Of a stretch of 64,000 nt of DNA, positions 1-12,400 are shown piece by piece (positions within the stretch are counted from its first letter, which is position 1; the number at the start of each line of letters is the position of its first letter). The DNA is from Diphasiastrum complanatum. Lineage: Eukaryota > Streptophyta > Lycopodiopsida > Lycopodiales > Lycopodiaceae. The translations under genes were made by a program, and so were the position numbers. The notes under the pieces are model-generated. The model made no database searches and was not told the DNA's origin. It saw only the letters and a list, made by a program, of their open reading frames with translations. Where the stretch lies: NCBI GenBank assembly GCA_029204225.1, contig CM055097.1:4527059-4591058 (forward strand), written 5' to 3'.

Positions 1-73
1 TAGTTCATTGTGAAAAACTCATCAATTATTGCTCCGTGAATGGTTTCTTGCGACAAACGTTTCTGATGGACAG

Positions 74-493
74 ATTGCATTCACACAACAGAGACACTAT
101 GGAAAGGGCCAACGAGAGGCACAATGGGCTCATGCTCAGCGAACACTACATGGATTGCATCCTCCTGAAATGGCAACGACAGCTGATAAAAGCGATTTCA
201 GGGAGCTTTCAGCCATTGCAGAACAAGCAAAACGACGTGCAGAGATTGCTAGGTGAATTTCTATTGATGGGAACTGCGGTCTTAGAACTTTTGACAGTCA
301 AACCTTATTCATTTGAAGTTCGGTCCTTTCTTTGCAGTTACATATAGTTCAGACAAATTCTAGATGGCTAATGTGAGAATTGTTCTATTTTGGGCAGGTT
401 AAGAGAGGTACACACCTTGAAATGGCATGTGGAGTCAGTCATTCGGCTAAAGGGATAGATGTAAACACCATTCAACAGAATTACACTGTTTAA
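74..493 (+). CDS. AHA: Plasma-membrane H+-ATPase, C-terminal end (partial, frameshifted)
   Basis: The last two exons of a P3A proton pump, which energises the plant plasma membrane. Exon 74-252 follows a possible acceptor (gacag) and encodes the start of the cytosolic regulatory domain, with the family-typical stretches [15 protein letters not shown] and [15 protein letters not shown]. The intron 253-397 is GT-AG. The final exon starts at 398, completes the split Arg codon and reads LREVHTL then HVESVIRL. The conserved end [14 protein letters not shown] is present at 449-490 before taa 491-493, but in another frame: one base is missing near 447-449, so the spliced frame hits tag at 456-458. 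The lost tail holds the penultimate Thr (YTV) that is phosphorylated to bind 14-3-3 proteins in this family. This may be a pseudogene, a variant lacking that control, or a base-calling error. The pump body lies outside the window. Family assignment is very secure. Confidence 0.85.
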
Positions 494-600
494 GTTAGCT
501 CGTTGAGTTGAACCGATTCCTCTTTGTGTTGTTTCCAGCATTCTCTGCTGAAGATTCCAGCGTTCTCTGGCAAGAAACCTTGCTGTTTATGGTTCCTGAA

Positions 601-928
601 TTGGGGAGGATTTGGATTTTTATCATAAACATTGTTTCTGATGTATACTCCCAGCATTGAGAGCAAATTCAAACTCGAAGATGCTTGTGCTAGCTAGTAA
701 GCTTTTGTAGTCCATGTAGCGATGTCCTACTAGCCTACACAAGATGACAAAAATTGTCATGAAGCCAATATTAGAGTAGCCCCTCTTCTCAAAGTACAAT
801 CCCAAACCCAAAAGTGGAATTTTTGGGATTCTAAGCTGCACTAGCTAACCAAATTAATGTTTGTTGGATTCTAACTCGGGAGGATTTGGATCTTTATCAT
901 AAACACGTGATACACACACACATACACA

Positions 929-974
<46 letters not shown>

Positions 975-1176
975 CTCCCAGCATTGAGAGAAAATTTAAA
1001 CTCGAAGATGCTCGTGCTAGCTAGTAAGCTTTTGTAGTCCATGTAGTGATGTCCTACTAGTCTACAAGATGACAAAAATTGTCATGAAGTCAATATTAGA
1101 GTAGTGCCTCTTCTCAAAGTACAATCCCAAACCCAAAAGTGGAATTTTTGGGATTCTAAGCTGCACTAGCTAACCA
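601..1176. repeat. Tandem duplication, two ~250-300 bp copies
   Basis: Copy 1 runs about 601-848 and copy 2 about 876-1176. Both begin with gaggatttggat, share CCCAGCATTGAGAG, GCTAGCTAGTAAGCTTTTG and GGAATTTTTGGGATTCTAAG, and end with CTGCACTAGCTAACCA. Copy 2 carries an extra CA/CT microsatellite where copy 1 has a short non-repetitive stretch, so the microsatellite arose or was inserted in only one copy. No coding function was recognised in either. Confidence 0.85.
912..971. repeat. Compound (CA)n-(CT)n microsatellite
   Basis: A short CA-rich run (912-930) passes directly into about 20 CT units (931-971), inside copy 2 of the surrounding tandem duplication. Confidence 0.95.
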
Positions 1177-1539
1177 CATGCAAGGCATGCACAAAATGAA
1201 ATGGACACATGCATGGTGATTTGTACAATTCTAGTTAGAACTAGGACACTTGGTAAAAGTAGGTACAGATACATGCATAAGATGTGACAAATGTCACTTA
1301 GACTCTAGTTTTCACTTTAGATGTCATTGAAATGTGGATGGATGTGGTACATATCATATTTTCTAGCTTTATCCACTCTTAGAACTTCACACACATAAAT
1401 GCTCTACAAGTACAATTGAAACTTCAAGTCATCCTTTATGCACGAAGTTTCCTCTCTTGCACTCCTTATACATTTACATGCCTTTGTTCTACATTGATAA
1501 TCTAGAAATTATTTATAATACTACTATTTCTTCTTCTTC

Positions 1540-1660
1540 TTCAACCAAATGAGCTTCATATGATTGGGTATCATCATATGCCTTCTTCCAACATTTCTTT
1601 GGATTGTGACCAGTTTTGCTACAATATGTGCACTACTTCTGTGGCCTTTAAAAATGGAAT
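1540..1660 (-). mobile_element. Copia-type gag zinc-knuckle remnant
   Basis: Read on the minus strand, 1632-1591 encodes CTYCSKTGHNPKKC, a perfect CX2CX4HX4C zinc knuckle, followed by WKKAY and a Glu-rich stretch. This is the nucleic-acid-binding end of a Ty1/copia Gag. No long open frame surrounds it and neighbouring gag/pol sequence was not recognised, so it is an isolated relic. Cellular CCHC proteins also carry this motif, but the WKK context is typical of copia elements. Confidence 0.6.
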
Positions 1661-1902
1661 ACTACCTTTACAAAAGTGGAAAAAGGATCACAAGTGTGTC
1701 ATTTCAGTATGAAAATAAAAAATAAAAAATAAAAATTGAAATAGAAAAGTCTCCTCTTTCTTGTTACATAAAAAATGAAGAGAAAACCGCGATACATGAC
1801 AAAAGGCCACTGAAGAGTTATGTTGGTGAAGTTTGCGCTTCAATTCTCATCTAAAAATGCTAATTGTCATATACCTTCGTCAACTAATTTTAAGATGCTT
1901 GA

Positions 1903-2105
1903 TAGTCCATCGCTGGCCAGCAAGCAAATCTATTACATTTGAGTTTAAATCTCTTATGAATGAGCCATTGTAATCCATCGTTGGCCAAGAGGCTACTCCT
2001 TAATATTTTGAGTTGAAATTTCTAGCATAATGGCCTAATAATCCATCATTGCTCATGTTGCTATGAACTACTCCGTCATGAGTCTTCACGAGTAACTGCA
2101 TGAGC
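1903..2105. repeat. Diverged 68-bp tandem repeat, three copies
   Basis: Units start near 1903, 1971 and 2039, each opening with a variant of TARTCCATCGYTGGCC; the first two also share a later TTTGAGTTKAAATYTCT. Spacing is 68 bp both times. The third copy decays after about 40 bases. Confidence 0.65.
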
Positions 2106-3947
2106 TGCGAAAGAGATGGCCTATCATTACAATTTTCCCTACTAAGAAGAGGAATTGTGATTCAAGGAAGATTGAAGTCAAATTGATATCTTCAACTAAA
2201 GATTTCTTGAAGTTGCAACTAACAACAAACTTTTTGGTCTCAGATTTCCTACCGAGTCAAGGGAGTTGGTGCCTTGTGACGATTTGAGGTATGGTTTTCT
2301 CTCATGAATCTTACTTATTATGAAGTATGGCATTTGTCTTTTTGGGAATGCTAGAACTGGTTTCTTATTGAAAGTAATTTGTTGAACTTCTATTTATGGA
2401 AGATATAAGTTTTTGAAGGCTCTGTGGGTTTTGCCTTAGAAGCTAAATGATTATAAGACATGACCTCCAGAGTTAAGACTTCTCTCATGGAATGAAATCA
2501 TGGGGAGAGAGAATAATAGTACTTTCATTTCACCAATCCTTAATGAACTTTTTGGTATTGACATTCATCTTGAGACTTCATTATAATATGATCGAAGATT
2601 GTGTCAAATAATGGAAAGTAGTTTTCAGTACTTTTGAAAGAGTATTGTCAATACAAATTATGAGTGGTAAAAGTTGACATCTTGATGAGACTTTGTCTCA
2701 CTAAATCAGACCACTCACATGTCATTTCAAGTTGTATTTATGTCTTATAGAGTTCTCACAAAAGATGTTACGTGTGGTCGACGTCCCAAAAAACATGATC
2801 ATTCAATTAGCAAAATTTAGACATGTTCACTTTGTTGACCATTGTCACAAAGAATCACAAATGAACCATTCTTAACCTTCGCTTGGAGATTTTCACTATG
2901 GTATATGTAGTTGGACCTCTCCCATCTGCTAAGCTAATAGTAAAAGGCATATGATATATTTCATGAGTGCACCTTGTTACTCATGTTATGCATGAACTAG
3001 ATGATCTCTAGAAGAGGATCAAGGTACAAATGTCTTGAGATCTCTGATAATCGAGAATGGACAAGATACAAGGCTCTAAGGATCTCATGATCTCATCCAA
3101 TTGTAAAATTCGAAGAATAGAGATTATCTTTTGTTGGTACATCAACTTTAACCCAATTAGTATTCTGATATTCAAGTAATTATGTATCAACATAATGTGA
3201 GATATTCTAGTGGGTTGATTTTCAGCTTGTAATGATATATTCTAAGCATGTTGAGTATATGCCTTACCCATGTATTTCAAGGAGCAAAGGATTCACAAAT
3301 TATTTGTAGGTTGGATGATTATGTTGCTTAGGCTATTAGCCACACGGATGGCATCTTTGTGGCTAAAAGCTACTTGATATCCTATTTGGATTAAGCTAGT
3401 TAGTGTTGGGGATGAATGGATATGATGATGGTGGTACAGAATAGAAGTTGAGATGGTGGTACCCCATCGATCCCTCAGTGCATGCACAACGTCTATCCCA
3501 AAAAGAGGTTTCGTAGGCAAACACAAACAGTTTAAAGCTTTGCGGAAGCGTAAAGAATCAGAGCAAGAGCTTGGAATCAACACGAGTTAACAGTCATGAG
3601 AGCAATTTAATCTACAAATAGTTTTATCTGCATACATCATTCGATCAAAACAGAAATAAAATGTATTACATCAAGTTTGACTCACATATAGCTTGTTTGA
3701 TCAAAAAACTCATGTTTTAGCTTGCCAATCTTGACTAGGTGTGATTTTGAGTCCAACATCAGGGTTCTTTTGGACTCAAAAAGGGCCTCTTAACTAATCA
3801 TGGTTAGTGTTAATGACAATAAGTGTACCAATAAAAGCATGACAATTGAACAATGGTCCATATGACATGGCAAGTGTGGGACCACTAAGTACACCTCTAA
3901 CATTAACCCTACACTAACTCTACATGGGATGCATCAAACATAAGAAG
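2106..3947. other. AT-rich intergenic stretch, no gene recognised
   Basis: No frame longer than about 96 codons and no conserved motif were found on either strand. A 96-codon minus-strand frame at 3293-3583 has no recognisable domain. Given the integrase relic just to the right, this is probably eroded retroelement sequence, which is an inference from context only. Confidence 0.4.
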
Positions 3948-4520
3948 AGTAACCCCTTATTATGCTCAAGCCAATGGACAGACTCAGAGTACCATTAAGC
4001 AACTTATAGCAATGATCAAAAAGACTATATCTGGAACCGAAAGATTGGGATAAAAAAATTGTAGTTAACATTATGGGCATACCACACTTCCAACAAGACC
4101 AGTACAAATCACACACCATTCTTTTTGGTTTATGGTCAAGAGTGTGTCATGCCTATAGAGATAGAACTACCTACACTGAGATTTGCCATGAATCACAATT
4201 TAGGGACAAAACACTCTATGCAACAATGGATTGATACATTGTAAGAGCTAGATGAGTAGAGATTAGAGAATCTTTAGTCCACCAAGGGACTTTCGAAAAA
4301 CATATGAAATTGTCTCATGACCAAAAAAATTAAAAAAATTCTTCTTGAATCAATTAGTATTATTTTAAAATCCATTGTCGTGATTTAATACCCCAGAAAC
4401 TTTCTTTCAAATGGAGTGGACCTTACATCATAAAGAAAATCTATGAGAACAACGTCATAAAGTTGGTTATAGAAACCATGGGAGAAAGGTCAGGTTTCAC
4501 CTAACATGATTGAAAATGTA
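3948..4520 (+). mobile_element. Ty3/gypsy integrase relic (C-terminal half)
   Basis: Across broken frames this reads TPYYAQANGQTQSTIK at the end of the integrase core, then the tPF.LvYG-type region near 4110-4150, and a GPYIIKKIYENN segment near 4410-4440 that matches the GPY/F module. At 3985-3987 the codon is CAG (Gln) where the catalytic Glu of the DDE triad is expected. Numerous stops and frameshifts show it is dead. The sequence begins abruptly at the active-site region, so the N-terminal zinc finger and first two Asp residues are missing. Confidence 0.75.
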
Positions 4521-4614
4521 GTACATAGATTTAGTTTTTTATCATCTCAACGAAAAGAAATAATCAAATGATAGAATAGATGCTACAAGCATATGTTTCC
4601 TAGCAACAATCTCA

Positions 4615-5090
4615 TTGAGAGAAGTATTTGCCCCTTGATTAAGTTCGCCTATAATAGTAGTAAGCATTCGGCTACCAATTATAGCTCATTTATGCGTCTG
4701 TATGGTTATTAATCCAGATCGGCCATTTTAGTTGAAACTTGAATGATAAAGTTTCATAGAGTATCAAATTTCCTATACGATATGCAAAAATTGCTATAAA
4801 TAGCATGTGAGAATGTTGAATGAGCCTTGGATAGGGACAAACATTATGTTCATTTGAAAAGATCGCCTAGAGATTTTAAAGGAGATTGGGTATGTTTGTG
4901 AATCCCAAAGAATTCAAATGTAATGCGTACCGACAAGCATTACAAATTTTCTACTAGATACAAGGGACTGTATAAAATTGTAAAAAGAACAGGATCTTTG
5001 GCTTACCAATCAGACCTTTCGAAAGGAACTCAAGTACAATTGGTATAAATTCACGTAAGTTGACTTAAGAAAAGTCTATGCGAAGGGAAT
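4615..5090 (+). mobile_element. Second gypsy integrase relic, chromovirus-like
   Basis: This reads LIKFAYNSSKHSATNYSSF, the FAYN.s.hs segment of gypsy integrases, then DFKGDWVCL near 4875-4900 and RYKGLYKIVKRTGSLAYQ near 4960-5010, corresponding to the region before the chromodomain in chromovirus integrases. Several in-frame stops are present. It differs from the relic just to its left, so two separate elements abut near 4560-4615. Confidence 0.7.
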
Positions 5091-5399
5091 CACCTTGGTT
5101 CTGGAGATCAATTGGACCTATCAAAGGAATCATCAGGTATTGTGACCTGACTTGAACCTGAAAGGAACTTGGATACCAAAACTAAACGATTGTGAAATCG
5201 TATAGTTACCGAGAATCTAGTTAGATGGAAGGGGTATCCAGACGATGATGACTCTAGGAAACAGGAAGGTAGCATGAGAAGGAGTTTTCCTAAGCCTATC
5301 TCGTTCCCTAAAAAAATTATGATTATGAGGGATGCCCTCGTGGAATTAAAGTCATAATTAATGGTTATAGGCTTAAAACTCAAGATGGTGAATTAGTGT

Positions 5400-6110
5400 G
5401 GAACTAACAGTGACTCATAGGAGAAGTGGATGAGGTGGCCCAAATAGGTCACAGTTCACTACTAGGGGTGAAGGAGCCTTAGAGGATGTAAGTATACCCA
5501 TTTGGCTCTCACTAGTGTATGCTTGATTTTGGTGATTGTAGCTACATGTTGTTGGTGTGATATCTCTCTCCTATTGAGTTTGTATGGTCCATAGCTTGGG
5601 GACTAGATCCAATTGATCTAGGTTTGGTTGGGTTGGTTTGTAAACCATGTGATTTCACTTTGTTTCCTTAAATGTTTAGTTGCCTAGTCTTGGATCCTTG
5701 GAGGACTTGAAAGAGATAATGAGAGAGATTCTCAAGTGGAGTATGATAAGGAAGTAGTATAGAAACTATATAAGCAAGCTAGATATTTTTAGAATCATTG
5801 ATGAGAATATTAATCTCAACTACACATTACATCAAAGAGACTCTCTCAAAAATAGGAGACAATCATAATAAGAAAAATACTTAGTAATTCACTCTATCTT
5901 AGCTCATACTTCTGAAGACCTGAAAAATCTTCATTGAGGGTAAGGCTTGGCAGGTAAAGCATACTTTGGATCACTCAAGTTATTATAGATGTATAGAAAT
6001 GCACCACCACTCTCGTAATGGCATACACTGGGTAAAGGCCGATGGTTCAATTCTTGTTGAAATGTTTTCTTTTTGGGCTAGATCCCCTATGAAGATAATC
6101 CCTAACAATA
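5400..6110 (+). mobile_element. Possible 3' LTR or trailer of the preceding gypsy relic
   Basis: Non-coding sequence immediately 3' of the integrase relic, with a good TATA-like actatataag at 5765-5774 as expected of an LTR promoter. No TG...CA ends or target-site duplication were identified, so the call rests on position and the TATA-like box only. Confidence 0.3.
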
Positions 6111-7839
6111 CTCTATAAAGTCCTTCCCATTGTAGCATTTGTGACCATGACTACTAAGGAAAATCCTAGTGGCTTTGTCCTTTATCTCTCTCTTTTTATT
6201 TGTTAGTCTCTCCTAATAATTCCTCATATATCTGGAATAAGAATTATTCTAAATTATTGTGTTCACTTTTTGTTGTCATACACATGTTGTTTAGTTGTCA
6301 TTTGGCATATACAAACTTGAAATAGATTTATAGCAAAGCTTTTTTGCTTTAACATCGAACTATACATCAAAATTTGGCATAGCAATCCATCAAGATTTAA
6401 CATGACATACTCAAAGATTAGATTGCCTCAATTACCAAGTGGCACTAAGTGATTTTCTGAACTTTTATGCATCGAACTCAAAAATTTCTACAAACAAGCA
6501 ATTATTGTGACATTCATAGGAAGCACACAATGTTTTTGACATCAAAACTTGAGCAAGGTAGCTACTATAAGAAAGGTGAAAATAGACTGAAAAGTATTCA
6601 ATTTATATATTGCAAGAAGTCAAAGCTTAGAAGGAAGTCGGTCCCTAAATAAAAAAGCCACCTAGCTGACAATCATTGAAACCCAGCATCTTCTAATCGC
6701 AACCTAAGATAAAAGGAACTAGATTTACTTGGTGGTTTGCAGCCTGGGTTTTAAAATTAAAAATGTGATGGAAGTAGCTGTTTCCTTATACAAGGTGGCA
6801 TTGAGTGCTTCATAATAGAACTTGAAACTTTTGTGAAGAGTAAAGACAACAGCAAGCAAGCAGGAAAAGAATTTTTCATAAGAAAATATATCTATATGAA
6901 ACTTGAAGCATTGTAGGTCATGAAGGTTGAGAAGTAGTTGTCTGACTCTATGGTAAAAAATACAACTTCAACCAAGCCCAACTTTTTTCTGACATATCAG
7001 AAAAAACTGAGAAACCTTTCGTCTGAGCAGTCATGAAGGTAGTCCAAGTTGAATGTCTCAGCAAGTGCATCAAACTCTGGACTAGAAATTAGCACCATCG
7101 ACCAGTGCTAATCTCACAAACCAGTTTATCGTCAAGCTCTTGGATCTGTTGTTGAAGGAACTTGTTGCAAGCTAAAGCACTGAATTGCCTTATTTTCTTT
7201 TCAAATAGCTTCTCACCGGTCATTTGCATATAAATTCTTCAGCCGATCGTGCATCACGTAAGAGCAGAAGTGAATCATGGGGCTTTCAACATAGGCTATC
7301 TTATGACTGCTCAGACGCAAGGAAAGCCGTGTCTTGGAAATTAGGTACAAGAATTGGAGATAGTGATGCCTTACTTTATTATACATAGATCTGATTTTGA
7401 TATGCTTCTGCAAGTTTATGACAAAAAAATTTGATTGGAAACTCTAGCATCAAAGTCATGAATATAATCGTGGCCGTTCATGTATCCACAAGCAAGAGGT
7501 TGCTGTTCTAATGAAAACTACGTTCATTGCTATCATATTCAGTTGTCACAGATGCAATCCGTAATGCGTTTGAAAAGAAAAGCAAGTGAGATAAAGATCA
7601 AGCTGATTGATCGCTGACATAATCTTCTTGGTTAGAACAGTCCTTAATCATCCCGCAGCATCCAGCAGTCAGCCTCTCCTTCATGTCCAATCTCCATTGT
7701 ATATATATGTCAATCATCCAGTTAACATCGTAAGAGACAGTAATTGAGATCATTTCATCTAGACAACTCTTATGAACATTCAACATTATAAGGATCCTGG
7801 CAAGAAATCTAAAAAACAAATAAAATATGATGCACTTGA

Positions 7840-7840
<1 letters not shown>
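6111..7840. other. No secure gene; one exon-like segment near 7213-7400 (minus)
   Basis: On the minus strand, about 7400-7213 is open (61-66 codons, containing ESPMIHFCSYVMHDRLKNLY), is preceded by a cttgcag acceptor-like site and followed by a gtgaga donor-like site. Further along the minus strand near 7080-7010 a second short frame reads EFDALAETFNLDYLHDC. The composition is more gene-like than the flanks. I do not recognise the protein and cannot link the two pieces, so this is only a candidate host-gene fragment. Confidence 0.25.

Positions 7841-7841
<1 letters not shown>

Positions 7842-7923
<82 letters not shown>
7842..7923. repeat. (CT)n microsatellite, ~40 units
   Basis: An uninterrupted CT tract of about 80 bp followed by tccatgtgcacgcacgcacg, where a short CACG run follows. 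The Ser-Leu and Arg-Glu frames through it are translation artefacts. Confidence 0.97.
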
Positions 7924-7927
<4 letters not shown>

Positions 7928-8919
7928 TGCACGCACGCACGCATTCTGTCTACGTTTGTCTACCAAGCTATAAATCACAGCGAAAAGCTACTTGAAATCA
8001 TCAAAACAGGATTGCAAATTTCAAATACTGATTGACTCCGGGACGATCTCCTAAGGGACAATAGAAACCTTAGTAATACGTACAAAATTGACAAAGTCTA
8101 AAAGCAGATCCAAAAAAATGTGAGAGAATAATCGTAAATAGCGGTTTACGTTTCTTCATCAACGTTGCCCTGGGTATGAGATCTCATAAAGAGATGACAT
8201 GACCATATAAACAATATTGTGAAGGATTGAATAGCTGCGTCACTGTTTGCAGGCAAACTATCATGACTACTCTATCTTTGTGTTGTGAACTGTAACTATG
8301 CACTGCTAGCCAGAATATCTGTCTTGTAAATCTACTCACATCTTGTCTTGAGACGATATAGATTTTATTGGTTGAACGATTGACTTGATTAAGACGAAAC
8401 TGCAAACTCGATCTACTGGAACCTAAAACTGTAAGAATATCGAGAACCTAGGATATTTCTGAAAGAAGAGAATAAAAGATATTATGAAAACCAAAGTACT
8501 GCTAATCATCCATAAAAAATACATCTTTCTTTTGAATACTTGCTTGTGCACTGTAATTGCTTTAGAAAACCTTCAAACAAACAGTTATTCTATAAATAGG
8601 AAAGAACAGAAATACCTTTGCCTAGTTGGGCTAGAATACCACGACAAGAATATTATGGCCTTAGGAATTTCTGCACAAACGATATCGGACATGAGAGAGT
8701 GCCGAGTAAGTTACAAAGCAATAATTGAGTATAAACTTATAAAGCCGCTAGCAACCTATAACTACAAAATAAATTTCGTCGATCATACACAAACTAATCG
8801 ATCTCGCTTCTGCTTTTGTGCACATACTCCCTGACCATCTTCCACGCTCTTTCTCATTCCCCAGGACTGTCTCCAAGCTACCCGACTGCAATATGCTAAC
8901 CAACTCACCTAACTAGTAC
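7924..8919. other. No gene recognised
   Basis: Frames of up to 116 codons occur on the plus strand (8484-8834) and 73 codons on the minus strand (8184-8405), but neither shows a domain, a convincing splice context or a plausible composition. No repeat structure was seen. Confidence 0.4.
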
Positions 8920-9166
8920 TACTCCTACCCACTTGTCTCAGGTAACATTGAGCACTCTCTTCAAATATTTCAACTATCACTATCCAGGTATGGCATAGCT
9001 TATTCGAGTTATCTCCGATTATATAAAAGGCTCTAAACCCTCTCTCTCTCGCTCTAAACCGTCTCTCTCTCTCTCTCTCTCTCCTACCCACTTCTCACGT
9101 AACACTGTCCAAGTATGTCACAGATTATTGAGGGTCATCTCCGATCATAGAGTTGGCTCTAAAACC

Positions 9167-9227
<61 letters not shown>

Positions 9228-9326
9228 GCTCTTCTCTCTCCTCCTACCGACTTCTCAGGTAATACTGTCCAAGTATGTCATAGATTATTGAGGCTCATCT
9301 CCGATCGTATCTTGATCTCCCTCTCC

Positions 9327-9376
<50 letters not shown>

Positions 9377-9455
9377 TGCTCCTACTACCCACTTCTCAGG
9401 CAACACTGTCCATGTTTGTGATAGATTATTGAGGGTCATCTCTGATCATGTAGAT

Positions 9456-9494
<39 letters not shown>
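8920..9494. repeat. Compound minisatellite: four ~80-120 bp cores each followed by (CT)n
   Basis: Core copies lie at about 8920-9041, 9082-9160, 9240-9328 and 9377-9456. Each starts with a variant of CTCCTACCCACTTCTCAG, continues with aACACTGTCCaAGTATGTCA and GATTATTGAGGGTCATCTC, and ends by running into a CT microsatellite (9061-9083, 9168-9225, 9330-9373, 9457-9494). The repeating unit is therefore core plus microsatellite, and CT length varies between copies. The first core is the most diverged. Confidence 0.9.
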
Positions 9495-9496
<2 letters not shown>

Positions 9497-12400
9497 CCTC
9501 CTTTTGTTCTCATGGAAACTTGTATGTGGTGCCAAGCACGCCCACCTCAGCATCACAAAAGGATATAAAATCGTACAGAAAGCCATGGGTTTTTTCCTGA
9601 TGTAGGTAATAAATAAAGGTACCGGTTGCACAGAAGGCCAGATGTCTCCTCTGATTTCCTTTTTCAGGGTCAAGCTTTCTTAGAAGCTCCTTTTGAATTG
9701 ATTTATCTCACCAACTTATATTAAATTGACATTTTCCTGGTGATGTGGACCTGGCCTTTTTCTAGGTTTTTTGAGCTGAAAACGCAGGATCCAAACATTC
9801 TTTACATGGTTGAAAAGTGTGTAATGGGACATAGGATATAATGTAATGGTACCTCATGCGTTTGAATAGTTTTCTTTTCTCTTGTGTACTAAAATAGTTC
9901 TTATTTTTGCAAAAATAAGTAGTCCAAGTATCTCAATATGTACAAGCTACTATATGAAAAGTTAGGCTATACATCCTAAAGGAAGACTTTTATTTGGGCA
10001 GCAACAACTTTATACATTTGAGTCTGTCTCTTCGTTGTAAACCATTGATAAGAACATATAAAAACTTTGTAAATTTCCCCTAGCAATGGAGTTGAATGAG
10101 AGTGGTTAAGGTGTCTATGAACACCCCCAGTAGACTCCTATATATGCCTTATAATGTGGTAATTTAGAATGTGTATACAATGGGAGTACAGGTAACTATT
10201 GCAAAAAAGTATAAAATAGTAAGCCCTTCACAAATGTTACACAGTAAATTAGGTGAACTAGCTATTTGCATAAAACTTTGATACTTGCGTCATCCGCTTG
10301 TAGGAGCCCCGTGCTCCAAGTTTAGGCTTGGCCTATTGCTTGACGTACAATCTATATTTGTACAAAACCAATGACATTATCAAGTAGTTCATGATTATGA
10401 CATTACAAGAAAGAAAAAAAAAACTTAGCAAAAATGTGTGTTTATTGCATTTCCTACAAAATCCTATTCCAATCACATGGCATTACTTGGAAATTATTAG
10501 AGATATGTGGACATTACTTACATATACACTAGAATAGTGTACTGATACAATAGATAGTTGCTTAATAGTTAAGACCACTTTATCCAACAATTAAAGGATG
10601 CATTTGAGTTTATTTATCCATTTTATTATGAAGTACTTGATTTTCAAATCTCTTATGAAGTATTGTCGCATTAAATTTTATTGTATGATTTGTTAGCACT
10701 GACCCTCTTACGCTCCCACTATTGATATACAATACTTTTATAAATGTGTTTCATACCATAGAAAGAATGTTGCCTTACACAACTTCCTTCGACATTGGTT
10801 AGTAGGTGCACAGACACACACACTCATTTACTTCTTAGAAATGACAAGCAGTGGCTACAATGTGATCGAGGCTTAACCCACATTTAACTTTTTTTTTATG
10901 GATAATCATACATGTCACTATGGAAGGACATACATTACTTGAAAAAAAGAGGAATTTGTGTAAATCATGATAGATGATGAGTTAAATTCCTTTGTAAGGA
11001 AATAATATATGAGAATATAATAGGTTACATGACAAAGCAAAGGAAAAAAAAAAATTGAAAATTTGTTTCACATTGTATTTGTACGTTTTCCTTCAAGGCA
11101 TATTCAAACAACAAGAAATGCAAGGGAAGTGATAAAGACTACTCAACATCTATGAGACAAAGAATATTATCATTTGCTTTATAATCAAAAAGCAATTTTT
11201 TTATTGGACAATGCAAGAAGAAAATGATTCATTAAACACAGAGAACACGCAAGTCATTGTATGAGTTAATAGTTTCTCTCAAGAGTCACATTGGATCCAT
11301 TAAACTTGTCATTGCTAGATTGTTACAATGAAAGAAAAAAGAAAAAGACAAGGCATCAATCAAGTACAAATTCAACTTTTTATTGCTCTTTTTACTAACT
11401 AGATAAGTTAACAAAATCATACATATTCCAATTTACATCACTTGCCACACTCAATGCCTATATTACTTCTTTTGGCTAAGGTGTGTAACATGAATTTTCT
11501 AAGTACTTCAAAACACTGATGTATACTTTTATAGAAACTATACATGATTGATGCTTTCAAATACACTACAATGAAATTGAGATCTGATTTTTAATTTAAA
11601 GTGCTTTCATATCACAAAAGTACAGAATGCATCATCATGAATGATTGAATGTTATTTATTTGCAACTTTTTAAATCAAGAATTTTTGTGGTCCTCATACT
11701 TTGTTGAAATCAAAATTGTAGGCTACCAATGGGAGATGTTGAATGTTGATGAAGTTTTGAGAGATTGATGGATATCTTCCATAAAATTTGAGCATTTGAA
11801 TGGTACAATCTTCAAGGTTTCTTCTCAATGTTAGTTATTTTTATCACTACTATGTACAAGACTGTGTCATTCCCATCTCAAAATATCAAATGTCTTCTTT
11901 TTATTTTTAACCCTAAAATTTATGCTGTTTTTTTCATTCTAACAAACGCTTTATTTTTTTTGTTATGGAATACTCTATGAAGGGGCTAGACGGTCATCAT
12001 TATTTATTTTTTATTCTTATTATTTTTGCAATATTCAAAGATAAAGAGCAACCACTCTCCCTTAAATTTTGAAAATATTATAACTTTTAAGCTCAATGTT
12101 GTCTGTAATTTAGCAAATATGGCCAACCAAAAGTGACTGGTGAACTTCGATCGTGATCAGTCACAATGTCACTCGGTAATTTGCAATGGCACTCAGCCTT
12201 ATTCAATTGGCATTGGCCACACTTAACCGCAATACAAAATTGCACGAGTCAGTATAGTGGGAAAGAGAGGTGCCATAGCTGAAAGTTAGTTGTTATCCAT
12301 GTACAAAACAAGTCTTATCACTAATCAGCATGTATGTTAATAAAATCATTAGTCCAGTCTTCCCTAGCAATGTCAAGCTTACAACAATATGCCGAACCCA

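Noticed and set aside
36-347. 103-codon frame overlapping the H+-ATPase exon
   Set aside because: It is in a different frame from the clear H+-ATPase coding sequence and reads through its intron.
1903-2105. CRISPR-like array from regularly spaced repeats
   Set aside because: The units are contiguous diverged tandem repeats without spacers, and the DNA is from a plant nucleus.
9153-9605. 150-codon plus-strand open frame
   Set aside because: Its length comes from Ser-Leu repeats read through CT microsatellites.
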